Part shown: piece by piece, positions 1 to 7,328 of the stretch
How the letters are laid out: each line of letters opens with the position of its first letter
Numbering within the stretch: the first letter of the stretch is position 1
Source of the DNA: Ruegeria sp. PrR005
GTDB taxonomy: Bacteria > Pseudomonadota > Alphaproteobacteria > Rhodobacterales > Rhodobacteraceae
Assembly: GCF_010500245.1 (NCBI RefSeq)
Contig: NZ_JAAGOX010000015.1
Span: forward strand, 1 to 64,000
DNA: 64,000 nt
Direction: 5' to 3'
Made by a program: the position numbers and the translations under genes
Notes under the pieces: model-generated
The model's database searches: none
What the model was told of the DNA's origin: nothing
Seen by the model: only the letters and a program-made list of their open reading frames with translations

Positions 1-2
1 CT

Positions 3-458
3 TGTGCCGCTTGTTTGCCATTCTCTGTCCTCCGTTCCCTATACATAACGGTGGACCAATTCAGATGGGGCATTTCAGTGGTCTATACCGGTCGCAAACC
101 GGCCGGGGCCTGGGTTGGCACCCCGGCAGAGAAAAAGCTGGACCTGGATACACTGACCGAACCAACCGTCATATTCGAAGGGTCGGCGCGCGAGGCCGCA
201 CAGGCCTATCCCAAGAACGCAAATGTCGCCGCCACGCTAGCGCTGGCGGGTATCGGCATGAATGAAACCCAGGTGCGTCTGATCGCCGATCCGTCAGCAA
301 CCCGGAACACGCATGAATATTCGGTCGTGTCCGAAGCGACGGAGTATTCGATGTGCCTGACCGGGAAAGCCTCGGCCTTGAACCCCAAGACCTCGATGAC
401 GACAGTCTACAGCCTGGCGCGCGCCGTTCTGAATAAATCCTCAGCGATCGTAATCTAA
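3..458 (+). CDS. L-aspartate dehydrogenase, C-terminal part (5' end outside window)
   Basis: The frame is open from the window edge to the stop at 458 and gives about 150 residues, whereas the family is usually about 265 long, so this is the C-terminal half. The stretches YTGRKPAGAW, FEGSAREAA, YPKNANVAATLALAG, RLIADP and NTHEYSV match the catalytic domain of the DUF108 / NadX-type aspartate dehydrogenases, which oxidise L-aspartate to iminoaspartate or run in reverse with ammonia. The conserved H of NTHEY is present. The gene ends 11 bp before the aldehyde dehydrogenase start, so the two probably share a transcript. The first 20 residues seen here match the family less clearly than the rest, so a sequence error or divergence near the edge is possible. 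Confidence 0.82.
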   Translation, partial: CAACLPFSVLRSLYITVDQFRWGISVVYTGRKPAGAWVGTPAEKKLDLDTLTEPTVIFEGSAREAAQAYPKNANVAATLALAGIGMNETQVRLIADPSATRNTHEYSVVSEATEYSMCLTGKASALNPKTSMTTVYSLARAVLNKSSAIVI

Positions 459-469
459 GGACCATTTCG

Positions 470-1951
470 ATGTGTCAGGACTTCCCAGAAAACAAGATCT
501 ATGTCGGTGGCGAATGGCAAAAGGGCCGCGGCGCCGAAATCCGGTCGATTTTCGCCGCCGAGAACGCCGAGAACACGGTGATCAACGGCGCCTCGCAAGA
601 GGACGTCCTTGTTGCGCTGGACCGCGCAAAAGCCGCGCAGGCCGATCCGGCCTGGGCAAAGCTGAAGCCGCATGAGCGCGCCACATATCTGTACAGAATT
701 GCGGACGGGATAACCCGGAACATCGAGGAAATCTCGTGGCTACAGTCGCGCGATACCTCCAAAAGCCGGGGCGAAGCGCGGGCCTTGGCCGCGTCCGCGG
801 CGGCCACGTTCCGATACTTCGGCGCCGTGCTCGAGACGTCGGACGACTTGCTGACAACGCCCCGGGGCGAATACCTGTCCGCCTCCGTCCACGAGCCCTT
901 GGGATTGGTCGGCGCGATCACACCCTGGAACTCTCCGATTGCATCGGATGCGCAAAAACTGGCCCCGGCACTGGCGGGCGGCAATGCCGTCTTGCTGAAA
1001 CCCGCAAGCTGGTCGCCGCTGGTCTCTCTGTATCTCGCCCGTATCGCAGAGGAGGCGGGCCTGCCAAAAGGTCTCTTGTCCGTTCTTCCCGGCTCTGGCC
1101 GGGACGTCGGCAACCTGCTGGTCGAACATCCTGATATCGACAAGGTAAGCTTTACCGGCGGAACCGCGACCGGGCGCAAGCTGGCGCATATAGCGGCCGA
1201 AAAACTGATGCCGATTTCTCTGGAACTTGGCGGAAAATCACCGACCATCGTGTTCGAGGACTGCGACATCGACCAGGCCATTGCGGGCATCATGTTCGGC
1301 ATCTTCTCGTCGTCGGGCCAGTCCTGCATCGCGGGGTCGCGTCTTTTCGTTCAGCGTTCGATCTACGACGAATTCACCGCCCGTCTGGTTGCGGCGACCG
1401 GGGCGCTCAAAGTCGGTCATCCCTTTGACCCAGACACCCAAGTGTCGTCGCTGGTGCATCACGAACACCGCGCCTCGGTCGAGGATTATGTTGCGCTGGC
1501 CAGGGCCGAAGGCGGGGAAATCCTGACCGGAGGCACGCGGCCAGAGGATGCCGCGCTGGCAAAGGGGGCGTATTTGCTGCCGACGATCATTGCCGGTCTC
1601 GACAATACGGCACGAACCTGTCGGGAAGAGATCTTTGGTCCGGTTCTTGTGGTCATGCCGTTCGACGACGAGGCCGATGTCATCGCGCAGGGCAATGACA
1701 ACGACTACGGGCTGGCCTGCGGAATATGGTCAAAGGATGCGCCGAAATGCTGGCGTGTCGCACGGGCCATTCGCGCAGGTACCGTCTGGATCAACACCTA
1801 CAAGGTCTTTTCAATCTCCACCCCGTTCGGCGGCGACGGCGCCAGCGGTATGGGGCGCGAGAAAGGGCGCGACGGTTTGCGGGCCTATCAGCGGCAGAAG
1901 TCGATCTATCAGGACCTGACCGGGCTTCCACACCCCTGGGCGCGCATATAG
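470..1951 (+). CDS. NAD(P)+-dependent aldehyde dehydrogenase
   Basis: A 493-residue protein of the aldehyde dehydrogenase superfamily, which oxidises an aldehyde to the acid with NAD(P)+ in the cytoplasm. Visible motifs are the substrate/cofactor stretch TPWNSP near residue 150, the Rossmann-turn signature FTGGTATGR near 228, the catalytic glutamate in LELGGKSP near 250, the nucleophilic cysteine in GQSCIAGSR near 285, and EEIFGPVL near 386. The length is normal. The ATG at 470 is preceded by AAGGA at 456-460. The gene follows the aspartate dehydrogenase by 11 bp, an arrangement suggesting a joint role in amino-acid or amine metabolism. The true aldehyde substrate cannot be told from the sequence. 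Confidence 0.93.
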   Translation: MCQDFPENKIYVGGEWQKGRGAEIRSIFAAENAENTVINGASQEDVLVALDRAKAAQADPAWAKLKPHERATYLYRIADGITRNIEEISWLQSRDTSKSRGEARALAASAAATFRYFGAVLETSDDLLTTPRGEYLSASVHEPLGLVGAITPWNSPIASDAQKLAPALAGGNAVLLKPASWSPLVSLYLARIAEEAGLPKGLLSVLPGSGRDVGNLLVEHPDIDKVSFTGGTATGRKLAHIAAEKLMPISLELGGKSPTIVFEDCDIDQAIAGIMFGIFSSSGQSCIAGSRLFVQRSIYDEFTARLVAATGALKVGHPFDPDTQVSSLVHHEHRASVEDYVALARAEGGEILTGGTRPEDAALAKGAYLLPTIIAGLDNTARTCREEIFGPVLVVMPFDDEADVIAQGNDNDYGLACGIWSKDAPKCWRVARAIRAGTVWINTYKVFSISTPFGGDGASGMGREKGRDGLRAYQRQKSIYQDLTGLPHPWARI

Positions 1952-1973
1952 GGGTACTGCAACCGGCTTCGGG

Positions 1974-2142
1974 TCAGGTCGGCAAATGCCGCAGCCAGGG
2001 CCGGATCGCTGTCATGTACCAATATACCAGACCGGTTTCCGCGGTTTTGTCACAGCGGATGGCGCCCCGGTGGGCTTTGTTCGGTTTGTTGAAACCGCCT
2101 TCGATCAGGTTGCGCTGCCGGTAAAGCGCGGCCCCCTGCCGG
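1974..2142 (-). pseudogene. Remnant of an IS5-family transposase (C-terminal end)
   Basis: On the minus strand about 55 codons encode LYRQRNLIEGGFNKPNK followed by RCDKTAETGL and a terminal IRPWLR. This is the C-terminal signature of IS5-group DDE transposases (YRQRNxIERxFNxLK with the catalytic E, then RYDK and a final WLR). The E of the DDE triad is kept, but GFNKP replaces the usual RFFNKLK and no upstream transposase sequence is present, so this is a dead 3' fragment. It lies between the aldehyde dehydrogenase and the metal island and may mark an old insertion boundary. The homology ends near the palindrome at 2131-2160. Confidence 0.7.
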
Positions 2143-2160
2143 ATCCTTCCGGCAGGGGGC
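2131..2160. repeat. Perfect 13-bp inverted repeat (hairpin)
   Basis: GCCCCCTGCCGGA at 2131-2143 is followed by a 4-nt loop and its exact reverse complement at 2148-2160. There is no T-run on either side, so it is not a classical intrinsic terminator. It sits at the upstream edge of the IS5 transposase remnant and downstream of the minus-strand lipoprotein gene. The rest of 1952-2283 holds nothing else I can recognise. Confidence 0.8.
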
Positions 2161-2283
2161 GCCATGGGGCACCGGTGCGGTGATCCGGTAAACCCCATCG
2201 GAAACAAGGCTGTGGTCGGTGGGTTTGTTCTGTTCGTCGCGCGGACTGTCAGGATGACCTGCTCACGGCACGTCCGTTCCCTG

Positions 2284-2559
2284 TCAGGTCTTGCGCGAGA
2301 CGCAGATGGGGTTGCCGCCTGTCGAGCGCAGCGGGAGCAGTGTAACCTCCACCGGGCCGCTGTGCTCGTACCAATAGCAGTTGTCTTCGGGAAGAAGGCG
2401 GGCCGTGGCGAGATCCTGGTTCGGCGCGGCGAGGGCAGCGACAGCTTCCGGAACAGCGCCGATTCCGGTCTGATTGCTGTCTTCCCTTGCAGGCACGCTG
2501 CATCCTGCAAGAGCCAGTATTGCGACCAGGATCACGGCGGGTCGTTGAAGCATGTCCAT
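2284..2559 (-). CDS. Small lipoprotein of unknown function
   Basis: A 91-residue protein that begins with a short signal peptide ending in the lipobox LAGC, so it should be lipid-modified at that cysteine and carried on a membrane facing the periplasm. The mature part has no domain I can name; it ends with CYWYEHSGPVEVTLLPLRS and a further cysteine near the C-terminus (ICVSRKT), so a disulfide is possible. It is transcribed away from the P-type ATPase. Two in-frame ATG starts lie close together (2559 and 2553); either keeps the signal peptide. It could belong to the metal island, but nothing in the sequence proves this. Confidence 0.65.
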   Translation of the reverse strand: MDMLQRPAVILVAILALAGCSVPAREDSNQTGIGAVPEAVAALAAPNQDLATARLLPEDNCYWYEHSGPVEVTLLPLRSTGGNPICVSRKT

Positions 2560-2661
2560 CTCACTTTTTAGCGGGTCAGCCGCGTTGTCCGGCGGTGGCG
2601 CCGCGTTTCAGGTTGCCGCAGGCCGGTTTCCCGGCCGGGCAAAGTTTCGGTTTTTCCCCCC

Positions 2662-2692
2662 TTGAAGCTCTAGTTGCTGTAGGGGCTATGTG
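2662..2692 (+). promoter_or_regulatory. MerR-type promoter/operator of the P-type ATPase gene
   Basis: TTGAAG (-35, 2662-2667) and TATGTG (-10, 2687-2692) are separated by 19 bp rather than the usual 17, the hallmark of promoters activated by DNA distortion through MerR-family regulators. The spacer carries an imperfect dyad, CTCTAG-TTG-CTGTAGGG. The same layout lies before the M23 operon at 8967-8997, and a CadR/PbrR-like regulator is encoded at 9110. Confidence 0.75.
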
Positions 2693-2724
2693 AATGTGGA
2701 ATCATTGAACCTTGAGGTCAATCC

Positions 2725-5091
2725 ATGTCTTCCAATGGCCCTTGCCACGATCACAAACACGCTCACGACCAGTCAGACGGACATAAACACTCTCATGCAG
2801 ACAGTGGCGCGTGCTGCGGTGCCGGGGCGAACACGGGGCCGGCTCTGCCCATTCCCACGAACGGGCGCAGCTTCCAGGTTTCCGGTCTGGACTGCGCCGA
2901 AGAGGTGGCAATCCTGAACAGGGTCATCGGCCCAAAGGTCGGCGGAACCGAGCATCTGGCGTTCGATGTCATAAACGGACGGATGACGATCCTCGACACC
3001 GCCGACAAGGTTGCGGATGACGAGGTTTTGCAGCTCGTGAAAAGCACGGGCATGAGCGCGAAACCGTGGGATGCCGGAAATGCAGCCGAGGACCAGGCGG
3101 CGCATCTGGCACGGCAGAAACGGTTTACCGCGCTGAGCGGCGGTTTCTGGGCGGCGGGTTTTCTCTATCATATCATCGAAACCGGATTGGCGGGCGCGCT
3201 CGGTCTGTTCGCGGGTCATGAAGAAACGGCCATGCCCCTGGCGGAAGCCGGGCTGTTCGCGGTTGCGATCCTCTTTGGTGTCTGGCTGGTTGCGCCCAAG
3301 GCCTGGTCCTCTGCGCGACGGCTGTCCCCCGACATGAACCTGTTGATGGTGGTGGCCGTGGCCGGTGCCATCGGGCTTGGCGAATTCTTCGAGGCCGCGA
3401 CCGTCGCGTTCTTCTTCTCTCTCTCCCTCTATCTGGAAAGCTGGAGCGTCGGGCGGGCGCGCAACGCGGTTTCGGCCCTGCTGGACCTGGCGCCGCCCAC
3501 GGCACGGGTGATCCGGCCAGACGGGACCGAGGCGGATGTTCCGGCGGCAGAGGTTGCCGTGGGCGACCGCTTTGTCGTGCGTGGCGGCGACCGCATCCCC
3601 CTCGACGGCGAGGTTGTCGAGGGGGCAGGGGCCGTCGATCAGGCCCCGATCACCGGCGAAAGCGCATTGGTACCCAAGGAAGCGGGCGACACGGTCTATG
3701 CCGGTACGATCAATGGCGAGGGCACGCTGACGATCCGCGCCACAAAGGCCGCATCGGACACGGTGCTGGCGAAAATCATCCGCATGGTCGGCGACGCCCA
3801 CGCGCGCCGCGCGCCGGTCGAACAGTGGGTTGCCAAATTCGCGCGCATCTACACACCCATCGTCATGGTGCTGGCGATCGCCATAGCCTTGCTGCCCCCC
3901 CTCCTTCTGGGCGGGGACTGGGATTATTGGTTCTACAATGCGCTCGTGCTGCTGGTCATCGCCTGCCCCTGTGCGCTTGTCATCTCGACCCCGGTCTCCA
4001 TCGTTGCCGCACTCACCGCGTCGGCACGCGCGGGGGTTCTGATCAAGGGGGGCGCCTATGTCGAAGCGCCGGGCCACACCACGGCGCTTGCAATGGATAA
4101 GACCGGAACGATCACCATGGGCGAACCCGAAGTGGCTGCGGTCTACCCGCTGGGCGATGCTTCGGCCACAGACCTGATCCGGCGTGCGGCGGCACTGGAG
4201 GCGCGGTCCTCGCACCCGCTGGCCCGTGCCATCCTGGCGCGCGCCGAAGCCGAGGGCGTCGACCTGTCCGCGGCCGACGACACACGCACGGTGCCCGGGC
4301 GGGGGTTGGAAGGGCGTGCTGACGGGCGCTCCATCTGGCTCGGCTCAGACCGGTTCGCCGAGGAAAAGGGCTTTGGCGGCGCCATCCCGGCGGATCTGCG
4401 TGACCGGATCGAAGGGGCCGGCAGCACGCTCGTTGTCGTCGGGGACGAAACCGGCGTGACCGGCATTCTGGAGCTGCGCGACCGTATCCGACCGGATGCC
4501 AAATGCATCGTGGCAGACCTGCATGCGAAAGGTGTCAAGACAATCGTCATGCTGACCGGCGACAATGAACGCACCGCCCGTGCGGTGGCCGCCGAGGTGG
4601 GCATCGATGAGGTGCGCGCCGAACTGCTGCCCGAGGACAAGGTTGCCGCCATCGAAGAGCTGGTCGCGACACATGACATGGTGGCCATGATCGGTGACGG
4701 CGTGAACGACGCGCCCGCGATGGCGCGGGCACATTACGGCATCGCGATGGGGGCCGTCGGGTCGGACGCCGCCATCGAGACGGCCGACATCGCGCTGATG
4801 ACCGATGACATCGGTCGTGTGCCGTGGCTCATTGGCCATTCCCGCCGCGCCATGTCGATCATCCGCCAGAACATCGCCATCTCATTGGCCACCAAGGCGG
4901 CATTCGTCGGTCTGACCGCGTTTGGCATGGCCTCGATGTGGGGCGCGATCGCCGCCGATGTCGGCGTGTCCCTGCTGGTGGTGGCCAATGCGCTGCGGCT
5001 TCTGAACGGTCACCGGGTCAAGACTGGGCGTTCGGGCGGAGAGCCGGCAGGTCAGCACAGCAATAAAGGAGCTTTGGCGCATGGTCATTGA
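2725..5091 (+). CDS. zntA: Zn2+/Cd2+/Pb2+-exporting P1B-type ATPase
   Basis: A 788-residue inner-membrane pump that exports divalent soft metals at the cost of ATP. The N-terminus is rich in histidine (HDHKHAHDQSDGHKHSH), followed by a ferredoxin-like metal-binding domain with the single-cysteine motif SGLDCAEE. Then come membrane segments, the actuator loop TGES, the transmembrane metal site CPC, the phosphorylated aspartate in DKTGT, the SSHPLA motif and the hinge MIGDGVNDAPA. CPC with an Asp in the last membrane segments (AADVGVSL) points to the Zn/Cd/Pb group rather than copper. The ATG at 2725 follows TTGAGG by 7 nt. The promoter at 2662-2692 is of MerR type. The zinc-ribbon gene follows directly. 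Confidence 0.95.
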   Translation: MSSNGPCHDHKHAHDQSDGHKHSHADSGACCGAGANTGPALPIPTNGRSFQVSGLDCAEEVAILNRVIGPKVGGTEHLAFDVINGRMTILDTADKVADDEVLQLVKSTGMSAKPWDAGNAAEDQAAHLARQKRFTALSGGFWAAGFLYHIIETGLAGALGLFAGHEETAMPLAEAGLFAVAILFGVWLVAPKAWSSARRLSPDMNLLMVVAVAGAIGLGEFFEAATVAFFFSLSLYLESWSVGRARNAVSALLDLAPPTARVIRPDGTEADVPAAEVAVGDRFVVRGGDRIPLDGEVVEGAGAVDQAPITGESALVPKEAGDTVYAGTINGEGTLTIRATKAASDTVLAKIIRMVGDAHARRAPVEQWVAKFARIYTPIVMVLAIAIALLPPLLLGGDWDYWFYNALVLLVIACPCALVISTPVSIVAALTASARAGVLIKGGAYVEAPGHTTALAMDKTGTITMGEPEVAAVYPLGDASATDLIRRAAALEARSSHPLARAILARAEAEGVDLSAADDTRTVPGRGLEGRADGRSIWLGSDRFAEEKGFGGAIPADLRDRIEGAGSTLVVVGDETGVTGILELRDRIRPDAKCIVADLHAKGVKTIVMLTGDNERTARAVAAEVGIDEVRAELLPEDKVAAIEELVATHDMVAMIGDGVNDAPAMARAHYGIAMGAVGSDAAIETADIALMTDDIGRVPWLIGHSRRAMSIIRQNIAISLATKAAFVGLTAFGMASMWGAIAADVGVSLLVVANALRLLNGHRVKTGRSGGEPAGQHSNKGALAHGH

Positions 5092-5125
5092 ACTGAAAGA
5101 ACCCGGAAAGGAGCCGCGAGAGAAC

Positions 5126-5422
5126 ATGAACAAGAAAGGCAGGATGATGTGCCCGGTCTGCGAGGTGCCGCTGAGCATGGCGGACCGGCAGGGCGTTGAG
5201 ATAGACTTTTGCCCCGATTGCCGGGGGGTCTGGCTGGATCGGGGCGAACTGGACAAGATCATCGAACGGAGCGTCGATACTCTGGCGCCCAAAGCCCCCG
5301 AACGGCCCGGCTATCCCGATGACCGGTATGCCGAACAAGGACGGCACGGCGGCAAGCACGGCGGGTACGGCAAGCATGGCGGCTACCGCCGCAAATCCTG
5401 GCTGCAAGAGCTGTTCGATTAG
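5126..5422 (+). CDS. Zinc-ribbon (zf-TFIIB-type) protein
   Basis: About 98 residues with CPVC and CPDC pairs spaced as a zinc ribbon and the following GVWLDRGELDKII, typical of the small zf-TFIIB family. The C-terminal third is a low-complexity Gly/His/Lys segment (GRHGGKHGGYGKHGGY) that could bind metal. An in-frame ATG at 5081 overlaps the end of the ATPase gene, but the ATG at 5126 is preceded by AAGGAG and begins directly before the first cysteine pair, so it is preferred. The gene is cotranscribed with the ATPase and ends in a hairpin at 5452. Its molecular job in metal resistance is unknown. Confidence 0.8.
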   Translation: MNKKGRMMCPVCEVPLSMADRQGVEIDFCPDCRGVWLDRGELDKIIERSVDTLAPKAPERPGYPDDRYAEQGRHGGKHGGYGKHGGYRRKSWLQELFD

Positions 5423-5451
5423 GGCTGGCACCCCAGGTGTTAGCTCAAATG

Positions 5452-5482
5452 GCAGGCGGTCTTTCGGTCAAGGACCGCCTGC
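5452..5482. terminator. Hairpin between convergent metal operons
   Basis: GCAGGCGGTC (5452-5461) pairs exactly with GACCGCCTGC (5473-5482) across an 11-nt loop. It follows the zinc-ribbon stop by 30 bp and precedes the end of lspA from the other side, which suits a bidirectional terminator. It is followed by AAAAGATTTGG, giving a short T-run only on the minus strand. Confidence 0.6.
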
Positions 5483-5582
5483 AAAAGATTTGGGGGTCTG
5501 CTGCGTTGATCGCAGTGCGCCATGGCTGCGGCAAGGGTGCGAACCCGCACGGTCGAGGTAATCCGTTGCGGTAAACCCGTGG

Positions 5583-6056
5583 TCAGGAGCGGGTCTGAAG
5601 CTTCGCGTCCAACCATGGCGCAACCAGCAACAGACATACGCCAGCGAACACAAACACATCGGCCATGTTGAAGACCGGCCAATGTGTCGACCCGATATAG
5701 ACATCGAGGAAGTCCGTCACCGCACGGTGACGGATACGATCCAGGACATTGCCAAGCGCGCCGCCGATGATCGCGCCATAGGCAAGCGCCTCGACCCGGC
5801 ACGTGGTGCGGGCCATCATGAGCGCCAACCAGACGCACACAGCCAGAGCCAGCACGACAAGGCTCCACCATGGCGCACCCCCAAGCAGCCCGAAGGACAC
5901 TCCGTCATTGCGCAGGTAGATGAGATTGAAACCGGGAAAGACCGGAATGCCCGAGCTCAAGGCGGTCGCATTGGCGACGACCGCCGCCTTTGTCGCCTGA
6001 TCGGCAGCAAAGGCGGTTCCGGCCGCGATGATACCCTGGACGAGGGATCGTTTCAT
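5583..6056 (-). CDS. lspA: Lipoprotein signal peptidase (signal peptidase II)
   Basis: A 157-residue inner-membrane aspartyl protease that cleaves signal peptides of diacylated prolipoproteins. Signatures seen are DQATK near the N-terminus, NDGVSFGLL, GGALGNVLDRIRHRAVTDFLD with the first catalytic Asp, and NMADVFVFAG with the second. Four hydrophobic segments are evident. The ATG at 6056 is 4 bp past the stop of the ZIP gene. This copy lies in a metal operon rather than next to ileS, so it is probably the accessory type known from lead-resistance operons, where PbrC carries an LspA domain. Confidence 0.93.
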   Translation of the reverse strand: MKRSLVQGIIAAGTAFAADQATKAAVVANATALSSGIPVFPGFNLIYLRNDGVSFGLLGGAPWWSLVVLALAVCVWLALMMARTTCRVEALAYGAIIGGALGNVLDRIRHRAVTDFLDVYIGSTHWPVFNMADVFVFAGVCLLLVAPWLDAKLQTRS

Positions 6057-6060
6057 CCGG

Positions 6061-6843
6061 TCATCCCAGCCACACGTCGAGGAACAACATGATGACCAGG
6101 CCAACGGCCAGGCCGAGCGTCGCCCTGTTCTGATGGCCGGACCGGTGCGTCTCGGGTATGATTTCGTGGCTGATGACATAAAGCATCGCACCGGCAGCAA
6201 AGGCGAGACCCCAGGGCAACAGCGGCTGCGAGATGCTGATGATCCCCGCACCCAGAAGCCCGCCCACCGGCTCGACAAGGCCGGTCAGGGCGGCGATGCC
6301 CCAGGCGCGGTGCCTGGAATAACCCTCACCAAGCAGCGAGACCGCCACCGCCAGGCCCTCGGGGGCGTTTTGCAGTCCGATGCCGATCGCAAGCGGCAAA
6401 CCGCCCGAGAAGCCGTTGGCCCCGAACCCGACACCGACGGCCAGCCCTTCGGGGAAATTGTGGATGGTGATCGCGATGATGAAGAGCCAGACGCGGCGCA
6501 GCGACGCCGCGTCTGGCCCCTCCCGGCCCGTCTTGAAATGCTCATGCGGCAGCTTCTCGTTCATCAAAGCCACCGCGCCCATGCCCAGCAGGATCGAAAC
6601 ACAGACGATCGCCGCCGGAAGAGCGCCGTTGTCGAACTGCCCTTCGGCGGCGTCCAGGGCCGGGATGATCAGCGAGAAGAACGAGGCCGCCAGCATGACA
6701 CCGGCCGCAAAGCCCAGCAGCAGATCGCGCGTGGCCCGCGACGGGATGCGCCCGAACAGAACCGGGATCGATCCGACTGCGGTCAGCGATCCGGCGGCCA
6801 GGCTTCCAAGGAAGCCAAGGGCGATGGGGGAAAGAGATTCCAA
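6061..6843 (-). CDS. ZIP-family divalent metal transporter
   Basis: A 260-residue inner-membrane protein with about eight hydrophobic segments. The ZIP metal-site motifs are intact: HNFPEG in one helix and QNAPEG in the next, plus HEIIPE near the C-terminus. ZIP proteins move Zn2+ or related ions into the cytoplasm, and the GufA/ZupT branch fits best. The start appears to be TTG at 6843, with AAGGA 10 nt upstream. It lies 23 bp after the DUF411 gene and 4 bp before lspA in one minus-strand operon. A metal importer next to an exporter under the same type of control is common in these islands but its physiological sense is not obvious. Confidence 0.92.
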   Translation of the reverse strand: MESLSPIALGFLGSLAAGSLTAVGSIPVLFGRIPSRATRDLLLGFAAGVMLAASFFSLIIPALDAAEGQFDNGALPAAIVCVSILLGMGAVALMNEKLPHEHFKTGREGPDAASLRRVWLFIIAITIHNFPEGLAVGVGFGANGFSGGLPLAIGIGLQNAPEGLAVAVSLLGEGYSRHRAWGIAALTGLVEPVGGLLGAGIISISQPLLPWGLAFAAGAMLYVISHEIIPETHRSGHQNRATLGLAVGLVIMLFLDVWLG

Positions 6844-6866
6844 TGCTCAGGTCCTTGCCATATTTG

Positions 6867-7325
6867 CTATATGGCTGCCGGATAGCTTGTGAAAATCTCG
6901 GTCGACCCATCTTTGAGGATGAGGAAGACGTCATAGGCTTCACGGTTTTCTTCCGGCCCCATGCCGGGCGATCCATAGGGCATTCCCGGAACCGCAAGGC
7001 CCACCGCCTCCGGGCGTTCCTCCAGCAGCCGCCGGATGTCGGCCGCTGGGACATGGCCCTCGATCACATAGCCCTCGATCAACGCCGTATGGCACGACAT
7101 CATGCGCTGCGGCACGCCATTATCGAGTTTGAAGCGCGTCAGCGCCCCGCCGAACAGGTCCTCGGATATCGGCGAAAAACCATTCTCCTCCAGGTTCTTC
7201 ATCCAGGACAGGCAGCACCCGCAACTATTGGTTTTTCGGACGTCAATCGGTGTCGCCTCGGCAAGGGCCTGCGCCGCAGGCAGTAGAGCGAACACGAGCG
7301 CAAGGGTGGAAGCTAGTCGTTTCAT
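6867..7325 (-). CDS. DUF411 periplasmic metal-associated protein
   Basis: A 152-residue protein with a clear signal peptide (cleavage near ALAEA), so it should act in the periplasm. The CGCC motif after TPIDVRKTNS, the SCHTA motif and GHVPAADI are signatures of the DUF411 family, whose members usually occur in copper and other heavy-metal loci and probably bind metal through the cysteines and histidines. It follows the M23 peptidase gene by only a few bases (its ATG is just after that gene's TGA), so the two are coupled. An exact biochemical function is not established for the family. Confidence 0.88.
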   Translation of the reverse strand: MKRLASTLALVFALLPAAQALAEATPIDVRKTNSCGCCLSWMKNLEENGFSPISEDLFGGALTRFKLDNGVPQRMMSCHTALIEGYVIEGHVPAADIRRLLEERPEAVGLAVPGMPYGSPGMGPEENREAYDVFLILKDGSTEIFTSYPAAI

Positions 7326-7328
7326 GGA

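Noticed and set aside
2773-4215. A 480-codon open frame on the minus strand opposite the P-type ATPase
   Set aside because: It is an antisense shadow of GC-rich coding sequence; the + strand frame has all P-type ATPase motifs, while this one has a low-complexity Arg/Gly-rich product.
5500-5580. A tRNA-like arm (GTGCGGGTTCGCACCC on the minus strand) after the zinc-ribbon gene
   Set aside because: Only a T-arm-like hairpin could be folded; no acceptor stem, anticodon arm or CCA end fits.
6028-6885. A 285-codon + strand frame across the ZIP gene
   Set aside because: The ZIP protein on the minus strand has clear metal-site motifs; the + strand product is low-complexity and Arg/Asp/Gln-rich.
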